This document shows positions 8,468 to 16,887 of a DNA stretch of 64,000 nt, one piece after another. A program made the translations under genes and the position numbers. Each line of letters opens with the position of its first letter. Position 1 is the stretch's first letter. Origin of the DNA: Streptomyces sp. 3214.6 (GTDB lineage Bacteria; Actinomycetota; Actinomycetes; Streptomycetales; Streptomycetaceae); contig NZ_LT670819.1 in the NCBI RefSeq assembly GCF_900129855.1, forward strand, positions 4,774,001-4,838,000, given 5' to 3'. The notes under the pieces were generated by a model. It was not told the DNA's origin, did not search any database, and saw only the letters and a program-made list of their open reading frames with translations.

Positions 8468-10315
8468 ATGTCGCAGAAGGTCTCCGACCACATTCTCGAG
8501 CGCCTGCGCGAGTGGGGAGTGGAGTATGTCTTCGCCTACCCCGGCGACGGCATCAACGCCCTCCTCGCGGCCTGGGGCCGCGCCGACGACAACCCCCGGT
8601 TCATCCAGTCCCGCCACGAGGAGATGTCGGCCTTCGAAGCGGTCGGCTACGCCAAGTTCTCCGGCAAGGTCGGCGTCTGCGCCGCCACCTCCGGGCCCGG
8701 CGCCATCCACCTCCTCAACGGCCTGTACGACGCCAAGCTCGACCACGTGCCCGTCGTCGCGATCGTCGGGCAGACCAACCGCAGCGCCATGGGCGGCTCC
8801 TACCAGCAGGAAGTCGACCTGGTGAGCCTGTACAAGGACGTCGCCTCCGACTTCTGCGAGATGGTCACCGTCCCCGAGCAACTGCCCAACGTGCTGGACC
8901 GGGCGATGCGCACCGCGATGGCCCGCCGCTCGGTCACGGCCGTGATCATCCCCGCCGACGTGCAGGAACTCGACTACTCGCCGCCGGGACACGCCTTCAA
9001 AATGGTCCCCTCCAGCCTCGGCATGCCGCACTACGCGCCCGTGCCGGCCGACGAGGACCTCACGCGGGCCGCCGAGGTCCTCAACGCGGGCGAGAAGGTC
9101 GCCGTCCTGGTCGGGCAGGGCGCCCGCGGGGCCCGTCAGGAGGTCATGGCGGTCGCCGACCGGCTCGGCGCCGGCGTGGCCAAGGCACTGCTCGGCAAGG
9201 ACGCCCTGGACGACGACCTGCCGTACGTCACCGGCTCCATCGGCCTGCTGGGCACCCGGCCGTCGTACGAGCTGATGACCGGCTGCGACACCCTCCTCGT
9301 CATCGGCTCGTCCTTCCCCTACACCCAGTTCCTGCCGGAGTTCGGGCAGGCGCGGGCCGTGCAGATCGACATCGACCCGCACATGGTCGGCCTGCGCTAC
9401 CCCTTCGAGGTCAACCTCGTCGGCGACGCCCGCGAGACACTGACCCGCCTGCTGCCGCTCCTCGACGCGGGGAAGGGCGGGGCGAAGGCGGGGGCGAAGG
9501 ACGAGAGCTGGCGCAAGAAGATCGAGAAGGACACCGCCCGCTGGTGGGAGGTCATGCAGCGGCGCGCCGCCGTCGACGCCGACCCGGTCAACCCCGAGTA
9601 CGTCGTCCACGCGCTGAACGAACTGCTGCCGGAGAACGCGATGCTGTCCTCCGACTCCGGCTCCGCCGCCAACTGGTACGCCCGGCACCTGAAGCTGCGC
9701 GGCGCCATGCGCGGCTCGCTGTCCGGCACGCTCGCCACCATGGGGCCCGGGGTGCCGTACGCGATCGGCGCCAAGTTCGCGCACGGCGACCGCCCCGCGA
9801 TCGCCCTCGTCGGCGACGGGGCGATGCAGATGAACGGCATGGCCGAGCTGATCACCATCGCCAAGTACTACCGGGAGTGGGAGGACCCGCGGCTCGTCGT
9901 GGCGGTGCTGAACAACCGGGACCTCAACCAGGTCACCTGGGAGATGCGCGCCATGGAGGGCGCCCCGCAGTTCCTGCCCTCCCAGTCGATCCCCGACATC
10001 GCCTACGCCGACGTCGCCCGCCTGTTCGGACTCGACGGCATCCGGGTCGAGAAGCCCGGCGACGTCGTCGGCGCGTGGGAGGCCGCGCTGGCCGCCGACC
10101 GGCCCTGCGTCCTGGACTTCGTGACCGACCCGGCCGTGCCGCCGATCCCGCCGCACGCCACCCTCGACCAGATCGAGGCCGCGGCGACCTCGATCCTCAA
10201 GGGCGACAGCGACCGCGCGGACATGGTCCGCCAGGGCTTCAAGGCCAAGGTGCAGGAGTTCCTGCCCGGCCACCGCCACCGCACGGACCGGCCCGGCGCA
10301 CAGGACGACACATGA
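8468..10315 (+). CDS. Thiamine-diphosphate-dependent enzyme, pyruvate oxidase/acetolactate synthase-like (PoxB-like)
   Basis: A 615-aa ThDP enzyme with the usual three domains. The PYR domain opens with WGVEYVFAYPGDGINAL near residue 16 and has the catalytic glutamate in SRHEEMSAFEAVGYAK near residue 55. The central domain carries VLVGQGARGA near 215. The PP domain has the ThDP/Mg motif VGDGAMQMNGMAELIT near 450, ending in NNRDLNQVTWEMR. It resembles pyruvate:quinone oxidoreductases more than acetolactate synthase, but the substrate is not certain. It has a good Shine-Dalgarno and overlaps the enolase-superfamily gene by ATGA, so the two are probably coupled. Confidence 0.85.
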   Translation: MSQKVSDHILERLREWGVEYVFAYPGDGINALLAAWGRADDNPRFIQSRHEEMSAFEAVGYAKFSGKVGVCAATSGPGAIHLLNGLYDAKLDHVPVVAIVGQTNRSAMGGSYQQEVDLVSLYKDVASDFCEMVTVPEQLPNVLDRAMRTAMARRSVTAVIIPADVQELDYSPPGHAFKMVPSSLGMPHYAPVPADEDLTRAAEVLNAGEKVAVLVGQGARGARQEVMAVADRLGAGVAKALLGKDALDDDLPYVTGSIGLLGTRPSYELMTGCDTLLVIGSSFPYTQFLPEFGQARAVQIDIDPHMVGLRYPFEVNLVGDARETLTRLLPLLDAGKGGAKAGAKDESWRKKIEKDTARWWEVMQRRAAVDADPVNPEYVVHALNELLPENAMLSSDSGSAANWYARHLKLRGAMRGSLSGTLATMGPGVPYAIGAKFAHGDRPAIALVGDGAMQMNGMAELITIAKYYREWEDPRLVVAVLNNRDLNQVTWEMRAMEGAPQFLPSQSIPDIAYADVARLFGLDGIRVEKPGDVVGAWEAALAADRPCVLDFVTDPAVPPIPPHATLDQIEAAATSILKGDSDRADMVRQGFKAKVQEFLPGHRHRTDRPGAQDDT

Positions 10316-11421
10316 GCGACACCCCGGCCGTGGAACAGGTGGGCACCGCCGTCTTCACCGTTCCCACCGACGCCCCCGAGGCGGACGGCACCCTCGCCTG
10401 GGACAGCACGACCCTGGTCCTGGCGACCGTCGACTCGGCGGGCGTCACCGGCCTCGGCTACACCTACGCGCCCGCGGCGACGGCGCGCATCGTCGACGAC
10501 CTGCTCGCCGGCGTCGTCACCGGCTCCCCCGCGCTCGACGTGCCGCGCATGAACGAGGCCATGCACCGCGCGGTCCGCAACGCCGGCCTGCCCGGCGTGG
10601 CCGCACAGGCCATCGCCGCCGTGGACATCGCGCTGTGGGACTGCAAGGCGCGTCTGCTCGGCCTGCCCCTCGTCCGCCTGCTGGGCGCGGCCCGCGACGA
10701 GGTGCCGGTCTACGGCAGCGGCGGCTTCACCACCTACGACGACGACCGGCAGGAACGGCAACTGCGCGGCTGGGCCGAGGAGGACGGCATCCCCCGCGTC
10801 AAGATCAAGATCGCGGAGTCGTGGGGAACCCGCGAGGACCGCGACCGGCGGCGCGTCGCCCGGGCCCGCGCCGTCATCGGCGACGACACCGAGCTCTACG
10901 TCGACGCCAACGGCGGCTACGGCGCCAAGCAGGCCGTACGGGTGGGCCGGGCGCTCGCCGACGAGGGCGTGACCTGGTTCGAGGAGCCCGTCTCCTCCGA
11001 CCACCTGACCACCCTCGCCGCGATCCGCGCCCAGGTCCCCCAGGACGTGACGGCCGGCGAGTACGGCTACACCCTGCCCTACTTCGAGCACATGCTCGCC
11101 GCCGGAGCCGTGGACTGCCTCCAGGCAGACGCCACCCGCTGCGGCGGCCTCACCGTCTGGCTGCGCGCCGCCGCTCTCGCCCAGGCCCGCGGCCTCGAGA
11201 TCTCCGGGCACTGCGCCCCGCACGCCCACGCGCACGCCGCCGCCGCGGTGCCCAACCTGCGCCACCTGGAGTGGTTCCACGACCACGTCCGCATCGAGCG
11301 CATCCTCTTCGACGGCACCCTCACCCCCGACGGCGGCGCCCTCACCCCCGGCACCGACGCCGCCCCCGGCCTCGGCCTCACCCTCGCCACCCAGCGAGCG
11401 GAGCCCTACCGGGCGGCCTGA
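10312..11421 (+). CDS. Enolase-superfamily enzyme (mandelate racemase/muconate lactonizing type)
   Basis: A 369-aa member that should abstract a proton alpha to a carboxylate and bind Mg2+. The second-strand acid/base motif is VKIKIAES near residue 161, giving the K-x-K pair. Metal ligands are Asp in YVDANGGYG near 196, Glu in FEEPVSS near 222 and Glu in AGEYGYT near 246. The last base may be His in SGHCAPHAHAHA near 298. It is translationally coupled to the ThDP enzyme through ATGA at 10312, which suggests both act on one sugar-acid-like pathway. Specificity within the family cannot be read by eye. Confidence 0.87.
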   Translation: MSDTPAVEQVGTAVFTVPTDAPEADGTLAWDSTTLVLATVDSAGVTGLGYTYAPAATARIVDDLLAGVVTGSPALDVPRMNEAMHRAVRNAGLPGVAAQAIAAVDIALWDCKARLLGLPLVRLLGAARDEVPVYGSGGFTTYDDDRQERQLRGWAEEDGIPRVKIKIAESWGTREDRDRRRVARARAVIGDDTELYVDANGGYGAKQAVRVGRALADEGVTWFEEPVSSDHLTTLAAIRAQVPQDVTAGEYGYTLPYFEHMLAAGAVDCLQADATRCGGLTVWLRAAALAQARGLEISGHCAPHAHAHAAAAVPNLRHLEWFHDHVRIERILFDGTLTPDGGALTPGTDAAPGLGLTLATQRAEPYRAA

Positions 11422-11489
11422 CACCAGCGAACACCGACCACGGAAAGCCCTGCCCACCGGAACACCGACAGCAGGAGGCAGCGACACTT

Positions 11490-13229
11490 GTGAAGTCCAC
11501 GTCCTTCCCGCCGCACGCGCAGCATGACTACGCGCTGCTCGCCGACGGCGAGCGCGGCGCTCTCGTCGGGCCCGACGGAGCCGTGAACTGGCTGTGCGCC
11601 CCGACCTGGCACGACGACGCCGTCTTCGCCTCCCTGATCGGCGGCCGCGGCGGCTACGCCGTCACCCCGCGCGGCCGTTACGTCCCCGGCGGCTACTACG
11701 AGGAGGGCACGCTGATCTGGCGCAGCCGCTGGGTCACCACCGACGGCGTCGTCGAGTGCCGGGACGCCCTCGCCTTCCCCGGCGAGGCCAACCGGCTGAT
11801 CCTGCTGCGGCGCCTCAGCGCCGTCGACGCACCGGCCCGCGTCCGCGTCGTCCTCGACCCGCACGGCGACTACGGCCGCGCCCCGACGTCGTCCCCGCAC
11901 CGCGGTGAGGACGGCGTCTGGCACCTCACCTCGGGCCACCACCGGCTGCGCTGGCAGGGCGCCCGGGAAGCCACCGCCGACGCGGCGGGCCTGACCGCCG
12001 ACCTGCTGCTCAGGCCCGGCGACACCCGTGACCTCGTCCTGGAGTGCTCCGTCTCCCCGCTGCCCCGTCACCTCCCCCGGGCCGAGGAGGCATGGGCCGC
12101 GACCGAGCGGGCCTGGCGTGCGGCGGTACCCCCGCTGAAGGACACCATCGCCGTCGGCGACGCCCGGCGCGCGTACGCCGTGCTGCGGGGGCTGACCAGC
12201 CACGGCGGCGGCATGGTCGCCTCGGCCACCACCAGCCTCCCCGAACGCGCGGAAGCCGGCCGCAACTACGACTACCGGTACGTGTGGATCCGCGACCAGA
12301 GCTACGCCGGCCAGGCGGCGGCCGCCGCCGGCGCGCCCGACCTGCTCGACGCGGCCGTCCGGTTCGTCAGCGCGCGGCTCGCCGCCGACGGGACGCGCCT
12401 GGCCCCCGCCTACACCGTGCACGGCAACGCGGTGCCGGGGCAGCGGGAGCTGGACCTGCCCGGCTATCCCGGCGGCTTCAGCCTGGTCGGCAACCATGTG
12501 TCGGACCAGTTCCAGCTGGACTGCTTCGGGGAGGCGCTGCTGCTGTTCGCCGCCGCCGAGCGCGCGGACCGGCTGGACGCCGACGCCTGGAAGGCCGCCG
12601 AACTGGCGGTACGCGCCATCGCCGAACGGTGGCGTGAACCGGACGCCGGGATCTGGGAGCTGGACGCCCGGCAGTGGACCCACAGCCGCCTCACCTGCGT
12701 CGCCGGGCTGCGCGCCCTGGCCGCCGCTGCGCCCCGCCATCCCCTCGCCGACACCTGCGTCCGGCTCGCCGGCACGCTGCTCGCCGCCGCGTCCGCCCAC
12801 TGCGTGCACCCCGACGGCCACTGGCAGCGCGCCCCGGACGACCCGTCGGTCGACGCGGCCCTGCTGCTGCCCGCCGTCCGCGGCGCCGTGCCCGCCGACG
12901 ATCCCCGCACCCGAGCCACCCTCGCCGCCTGCCGCGACCGGCTGGCCGAGGACCACTTCCTCTACCGCTTCCGCCATGACGAACGCCCCCTGGAAGAGGC
13001 CGAGGGAGCGTTCCTGCTGTGCGGGTTCGTCATGGCGCTGGCCGAACACCAGCAGGGCCGCGCGGTCGACGCCCACCGCTGGTTCGAACGTGGCCGCGGC
13101 GCCTGCGGGGCGTCCGGTCTGTACGCCGAGGAGTTCGACATCGCCCAGCGGCGACTGCGCGGCAACCTCCCGCAGGCCTTCGTCCACGCCCTGCTGCTGG
13201 AGACGGCCGCCGGCCTCACCCGGAGCTGA
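11490..13229 (+). CDS. Glycoside hydrolase family 15 protein (glucoamylase/trehalase-like)
   Basis: A 579-aa cytoplasmic (alpha/alpha)6-barrel glucosidase without signal peptide. The N-terminal beta-sandwich starts HDYALLADGERGALVGPDG, a standard opening for actinobacterial GH15 proteins. The catalytic barrel shows NYDYRYVWIRDQSYAGQAA near residue 255, WREPDAGIWELD with a likely acid Glu near 390, and the closing YAEEFD...GNLPQAFVHALLLE near 548. An AGGAGG ribosome-binding site stands 12 bp before GTG 11490. Members hydrolyse alpha-linked glucans or trehalose. Gap to the enolase-family gene is only 68 bp. Confidence 0.88.
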   Translation: MKSTSFPPHAQHDYALLADGERGALVGPDGAVNWLCAPTWHDDAVFASLIGGRGGYAVTPRGRYVPGGYYEEGTLIWRSRWVTTDGVVECRDALAFPGEANRLILLRRLSAVDAPARVRVVLDPHGDYGRAPTSSPHRGEDGVWHLTSGHHRLRWQGAREATADAAGLTADLLLRPGDTRDLVLECSVSPLPRHLPRAEEAWAATERAWRAAVPPLKDTIAVGDARRAYAVLRGLTSHGGGMVASATTSLPERAEAGRNYDYRYVWIRDQSYAGQAAAAAGAPDLLDAAVRFVSARLAADGTRLAPAYTVHGNAVPGQRELDLPGYPGGFSLVGNHVSDQFQLDCFGEALLLFAAAERADRLDADAWKAAELAVRAIAERWREPDAGIWELDARQWTHSRLTCVAGLRALAAAAPRHPLADTCVRLAGTLLAAASAHCVHPDGHWQRAPDDPSVDAALLLPAVRGAVPADDPRTRATLAACRDRLAEDHFLYRFRHDERPLEEAEGAFLLCGFVMALAEHQQGRAVDAHRWFERGRGACGASGLYAEEFDIAQRRLRGNLPQAFVHALLLETAAGLTRS

Positions 13230-13276
13230 CCCCCTCCGGCGTCAGCTCCGGGCGACGGCTCCGGTGTCATCCGGTG

Positions 13277-13753
13277 TCAGAGGACGGGGCCGGGGTCCCC
13301 GGGCCGGATACGTCCGCGCCAGGCGCCGGTCTCTCCGCCGCGCTGTTCGATGTAGTCCTTGAAGCGGTGCAGATCTCCCTTGACCCGGCGGTCGATCACG
13401 CCGAGCGCGTCCGCGCCCTTCTCGGCCATGCCGGTGGGCTCGACATCCATGGTGAGCTCCACGCGGGTGTGGGTGTCGTCCAGCCGCTCGAACCGGACCG
13501 ATCCCCGTTGCCGGGTGTCGCCCTCGACGACCCGCCAGGTGATCCGGTCGTCCGGCAACTGGTCGACGATCTCGGTGTCGAACTCGCGTCGCACCCCGCC
13601 GATCCTGGTCGTCCAGTGGTTGTGCCGGTCGTCGAGCTGCCGCACCTCCTCGACGCCCTCCATGAACTTCGGGAACTCCTCGAACTGCGTCCACTGGTTG
13701 TAGGCGGTGTGGACGGGGACCTCGACGTCCACTGCTTCCTTCACCGTGCTCAT
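13277..13753 (-). CDS. SRPBCC family protein (polyketide cyclase/dehydrase-like)
   Basis: A 158-aa START/Bet-v1-fold protein. MSTVKEAVDVEVPVHTAYN opens the fold, followed by WTQFEEFPKFMEGVEEV, the hallmark of the short COG5637-like SRPBCC proteins, and the long C-terminal helix around VIDRRVKGDLHRFKDYIE. I chose ATG 13753 because GAGGAGGAGACC lies immediately upstream; the open frame extends 27 codons further without conservation. The fold has a hydrophobic pocket for small molecules; the ligand is unknown. These proteins are often stress-related in streptomycetes (family-level statement). Confidence 0.85.
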   Translation of the reverse strand: MSTVKEAVDVEVPVHTAYNQWTQFEEFPKFMEGVEEVRQLDDRHNHWTTRIGGVRREFDTEIVDQLPDDRITWRVVEGDTRQRGSVRFERLDDTHTRVELTMDVEPTGMAEKGADALGVIDRRVKGDLHRFKDYIEQRGGETGAWRGRIRPGDPGPVL

Positions 13754-13850
13754 GGTCTCCTCCTCACTGGCGGTCGTTCCGCACGACGCCGGGTACCCGC
13801 GTACGAAGGCATGAAGACCTGCATAGACCCGCATATCGGGTGTACCGCCC

Positions 13851-13898
13851 GACGTCCGCCCGACGTCCGGCCGACGTCCGGCCGACGTCCGGCCGACG
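13851..13898. repeat. Tandem repeat of 11 bp (GACGTCCGGCC), four copies
   Basis: Four consecutive 11-bp units (first unit GACGTCCGCCC) plus a partial fifth lie 15-63 bp beyond the deacetylase stop and about 100 bp upstream of the SRPBCC gene. GACGTC is palindromic, so each unit could also be a binding half-site. Confidence 0.65.
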
Positions 13899-13913
13899 GG
13901 CGATCGCCGTGGG

Positions 13914-14795
13914 CTACAGGTAGTCCTCCAGGCGGGCGACGGTGAAGCCCTGTTCCTGTATGTGGCGCAGCATGTTCGCCGTCATCTCGGTCATCGTCGT
14001 GCCCTTGAGTTCGGACGGGCCGCGGAAGTGGGCGAGGATGATGTCGCCGGGGTGGAGCTTCTTATCGCCGCGCTGGTACTGCATGTTCGTGATCTGCATG
14101 GACTCGCGCCACAGGACGATTTTCTCTATGCCGCAGGACGCCGCGGCGGCACGGGTGTCCTCGTTCCAGTTGCCGTAGGGCGGCCGGAACAGCCGGGGCG
14201 CGGTGCCGTACTCGGCCTTCAGTTTCTTCTGCTGGCCGCAGATCTCCGCCTTCTGCGCGGACGCGCTCAGGGTGCGCATGTTCGGGTGGGTCAGCGTGTG
14301 GTTCTGTATGGGGTCGCCGAGGCCCTGAAGCGGCTTGAAGTAGCCGTAGTCAGCGCGGATGGCGGCGTCCGTCAGGAACATCGTGAAGGGGATCTTCAGT
14401 TCCCGCATCATCGTCACGAACTTCGGGTCCTTCTCGGCCCCGTCGTCGAACGTGAGGAAGACGATCTTCTCCTTGGTGGGTATGTCGCTGATCACCGGCA
14501 CCCCGCTGCCGGCGGCCGCCTGCACCACCGGCTTGGTCGCGGGCGGGGCGGGCGGCGCCGCCAGCGGCTTGATCCCCCACTTGCGGTAGGCCGCCGCGGT
14601 GCCGGACTGCGCGCCCGCGTCGCCGCGCGGGTGGGCGGACGGTGCGGCTGAGTGCGGGGTGGCGGAGGGCGAGGAGTCCTCGGCGGACGCCTTGGGCGTC
14701 GCGGCCGAGCAGCCCGCCGTGAGGACCGTCGCCGTGAGGAGGAGACAGGCCAGCGCCGCCCTCTTGATTCGCCTGTCCACCGCGTCCCACCCCAT
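13914..14795 (-). CDS. Polysaccharide deacetylase (NodB) lipoprotein
   Basis: A 293-aa secreted lipoprotein. The N-terminus has basic residues, a hydrophobic stretch and lipobox LTAGC near residue 28, followed by a Ser/Ala/Pro-rich linker to about residue 65. The NodB domain shows the metal/catalytic motif LTFDDGAEKDP near 115, IQNHTLTHPNM near 165 supplying two histidines, RPPYGNWNE near 203 and ILAHFRG near 255. It should remove acetyl groups from cell-wall or extracellular amino-sugars on the outer face of the membrane. The partner substrate is not indicated by neighbours. Confidence 0.9.
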   Translation of the reverse strand: MGWDAVDRRIKRAALACLLLTATVLTAGCSAATPKASAEDSSPSATPHSAAPSAHPRGDAGAQSGTAAAYRKWGIKPLAAPPAPPATKPVVQAAAGSGVPVISDIPTKEKIVFLTFDDGAEKDPKFVTMMRELKIPFTMFLTDAAIRADYGYFKPLQGLGDPIQNHTLTHPNMRTLSASAQKAEICGQQKKLKAEYGTAPRLFRPPYGNWNEDTRAAAASCGIEKIVLWRESMQITNMQYQRGDKKLHPGDIILAHFRGPSELKGTTMTEMTANMLRHIQEQGFTVARLEDYL

Positions 14796-14971
14796 GTCCG
14801 TCCGTGATCCTCAGCCCGTTCCCCCTGCTTGACGGCGAACAGATGTCCGAGGTTCCACCCGGGACGAGGTGGCGAGGGCCGCGAGGGCCGCCGTCCGCGG
14901 GGCTTGGCTACGCTGGACAGCAGACGTCCGATACGTTATGAAATCGGGCGAAATTTCTAAGGAACCGAAGC

Positions 14972-16081
14972 ATGCGTCTCCGTGGCAGCGTTCCGGGTCT
15001 GAGGGGCGGGCCCCTCAGCCGTGCCGCCGTGGCGGTGTCGGTCGCCGCCGGTGTGGCGCTGGCCGGCGCCTGCGGCGGGGGCGGGTCGGGCGGCGGCGAC
15101 AGTCTCACCGTCGGCCTGCTGCTCCCGGGCGGCGGGGCCTCGCGCTTCGGGCAGTTCGACAAGCCCCTGATCGAGCAGCGACTGAAGGAGCTGTGCACGC
15201 ACTGCCCGGCGGCTACCTTCGCGGCCACGCCCGACCCGGCGGTCCAGCGACAGCAGCTCGAATCGATGATCACCAGGGGCGTGGACGTCCTGATCATCGC
15301 CGCGGTCGACCCCCAGCTGCTGCGCCCGTCGGTCGAGGCCGCGCACCGGGCCGGCATTCCGGTGGTCGCCTACGACCGGCTCGCGCAGGGGCCGATCTCC
15401 GGTTACGTCACCTTCGACGGGGCGAAGGTCGGCAGGCTTCAGGGCGAGGCGCTGTTGAAGGGCATGGGCGCGAAGGCGCACGGCGGGCAGATCGTCATGA
15501 TGAACGGCGCGACGACCGACCCCAACGCCGACTGGTTCAAGCGGGGGGCGCTCTCCGTCCTCAAGGGCAAGGTGAAGATCGGCAAGTCGTACGACACCGT
15601 CGGCTGGCGGCCGGAGAACGCCTTCGTCGACATGAAGAGCGCCGTCGCCGCACTGGGCGCGGGCAACATCGACGGCGTCCTGGCCGCCAACGACAGCCTC
15701 GCCGGCGCCGTCGTCTCCGCCCTCAACGCCACCGAGGTCAGGCCGCTGCCCCCGATCACCGGCCAGGACGCCGACCTCGTGGCCGTGCGGCGCCTCGTCC
15801 GCGGCGACCAGTACATGACCGTCTACAAGCCGTTCAAGCCCGCCGCCGACGCCGCCGCCGAGATGGCCGTCGCCCTGGGGCGCGGCAAGTCGGTCGCGTC
15901 CATCGCCACCGGCACCGTCGACAACGCCACCACCAAGGACATTCCGGCGGTCCTGCTCCCGTCGGTGCCGGTGACGGCCGGCACCGTCAAGGACACAGTG
16001 GTGAAGGACGGCATGTACACGATCGCGCAGATCTGCACCCCGCAGCTCAGGTCCGCCTGCGCCAAGGCCGGACTCATCTGA
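14972..16081 (+). CDS. Sugar ABC transporter substrate-binding lipoprotein, xylose-type
   Basis: A 369-aa periplasmic-binding-like lipoprotein for the importer encoded here. Signal peptide with lipobox LAGAC near residue 34. The type I binding fold begins LTVGLLLPGGGASRFGQFD. The hinge-proximal IPVVAYDRLAQGP and YVTFDGAKVGRLQGEAL closely resemble XylF-type D-xylose binding proteins. AAGGA lies about 8 bp before ATG 14972. The stop overlaps the next start by one base (TGATG). Substrate is probably a pentose or other aldose; no catabolic genes or regulator are adjacent. Confidence 0.88.
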   Translation: MRLRGSVPGLRGGPLSRAAVAVSVAAGVALAGACGGGGSGGGDSLTVGLLLPGGGASRFGQFDKPLIEQRLKELCTHCPAATFAATPDPAVQRQQLESMITRGVDVLIIAAVDPQLLRPSVEAAHRAGIPVVAYDRLAQGPISGYVTFDGAKVGRLQGEALLKGMGAKAHGGQIVMMNGATTDPNADWFKRGALSVLKGKVKIGKSYDTVGWRPENAFVDMKSAVAALGAGNIDGVLAANDSLAGAVVSALNATEVRPLPPITGQDADLVAVRRLVRGDQYMTVYKPFKPAADAAAEMAVALGRGKSVASIATGTVDNATTKDIPAVLLPSVPVTAGTVKDTVVKDGMYTIAQICTPQLRSACAKAGLI

Positions 16082-16887
16082 TGAGCCCCACCCGAGGAGG
16101 TGGCCCCGTGCCGGGTCAGCCGCTGCTGACGTTGCGCGGCGTATCCAAGCGGTTCGCCGCCGTCCAGGCACTGGTGGACGTCGAGCTGGAGATCGCGGCC
16201 GGGGAGGTGGTCGCCCTGATGGGTGACAACGCCGCCGGCAAGTCCACCCTGGTCAAGGTGATCTCGGGGGTCGGTCCCGCCGACCGGGGCGTCATCGAGT
16301 GGCAGGGCAGCCCCGTCCAGATCACGCGCCCGCAGGACGCCCAGGTCCTGGGCATCGCGACCGTCTACCAGGACCTCGCGATGTGCGGCAACCTCGACGT
16401 CGTCGCGAACCTCTTCCTCGGCCGGGAGATCCACCGCCTCGGCGTCCTCGACGAGGTGGAGATGGAGCGCCGCACCCGCGAACTGCTGCACACCCTGTCC
16501 GTGCGCATTCCCGACGTGCGGGCGCCGCTCGCCACGCTGTCCGGCGGCCAGCGGCAGGTCGTCGCGATCACCCGGCTGTTCCTCGGCTCGCCCCGGCTGC
16601 TCCTGCTCGACGAGCCCACCGCCTCCCTCGGCCTCGAACAGACCGGTCAGCTCCTCGACCTCATCGAGGAACTGCGCGACCAGGGCATCGGGGTGCTCCT
16701 CATCAGCCACAACATGGGGGACATCAAGGCCGTCGCCGACCGCGTCGCCGTGCTGCGCCTCGGCCGCAACAACGGTCAGTTCGACGTGAACACCACCTCT
16801 CAGGAGCAGATCATCGCCTCCATCACCGGAGCGGCCGACAACGCCGCCTCCCACCGCCCGACACGCCCGGAGGAAGCATGGCCATGA
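16081..16887 (+). CDS. Sugar ABC transporter ATP-binding protein (single-domain)
   Basis: A 268-aa ATPase that energises the importer. Walker A GDNAAGKST near residue 47, Q-loop VYQDLAMCGNLDV, signature LSGGQRQVV near 155 and Walker B LLLLDEPTASLG near 175 are intact, with the switch His in LLISHNMGD. It is half the length of XylG-like proteins, which carry two ATPase domains, and so belongs to the FrcA-like single-domain group, presumably acting as a homodimer. It overlaps its neighbours by 1 bp upstream and 10 bp downstream. Confidence 0.92.
   Translation: MSPTRGGGPVPGQPLLTLRGVSKRFAAVQALVDVELEIAAGEVVALMGDNAAGKSTLVKVISGVGPADRGVIEWQGSPVQITRPQDAQVLGIATVYQDLAMCGNLDVVANLFLGREIHRLGVLDEVEMERRTRELLHTLSVRIPDVRAPLATLSGGQRQVVAITRLFLGSPRLLLLDEPTASLGLEQTGQLLDLIEELRDQGIGVLLISHNMGDIKAVADRVAVLRLGRNNGQFDVNTTSQEQIIASITGAADNAASHRPTRPEEAWP

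Noticed and set aside
5009..10279. Very long reverse-strand open frame of 1756 codons opposite the metabolic genes
   Set aside because: It is antisense to several well-supported genes, has Val/Gly/Arg-rich composition typical of the complementary frame of GC-rich DNA, and shows no domain motif.
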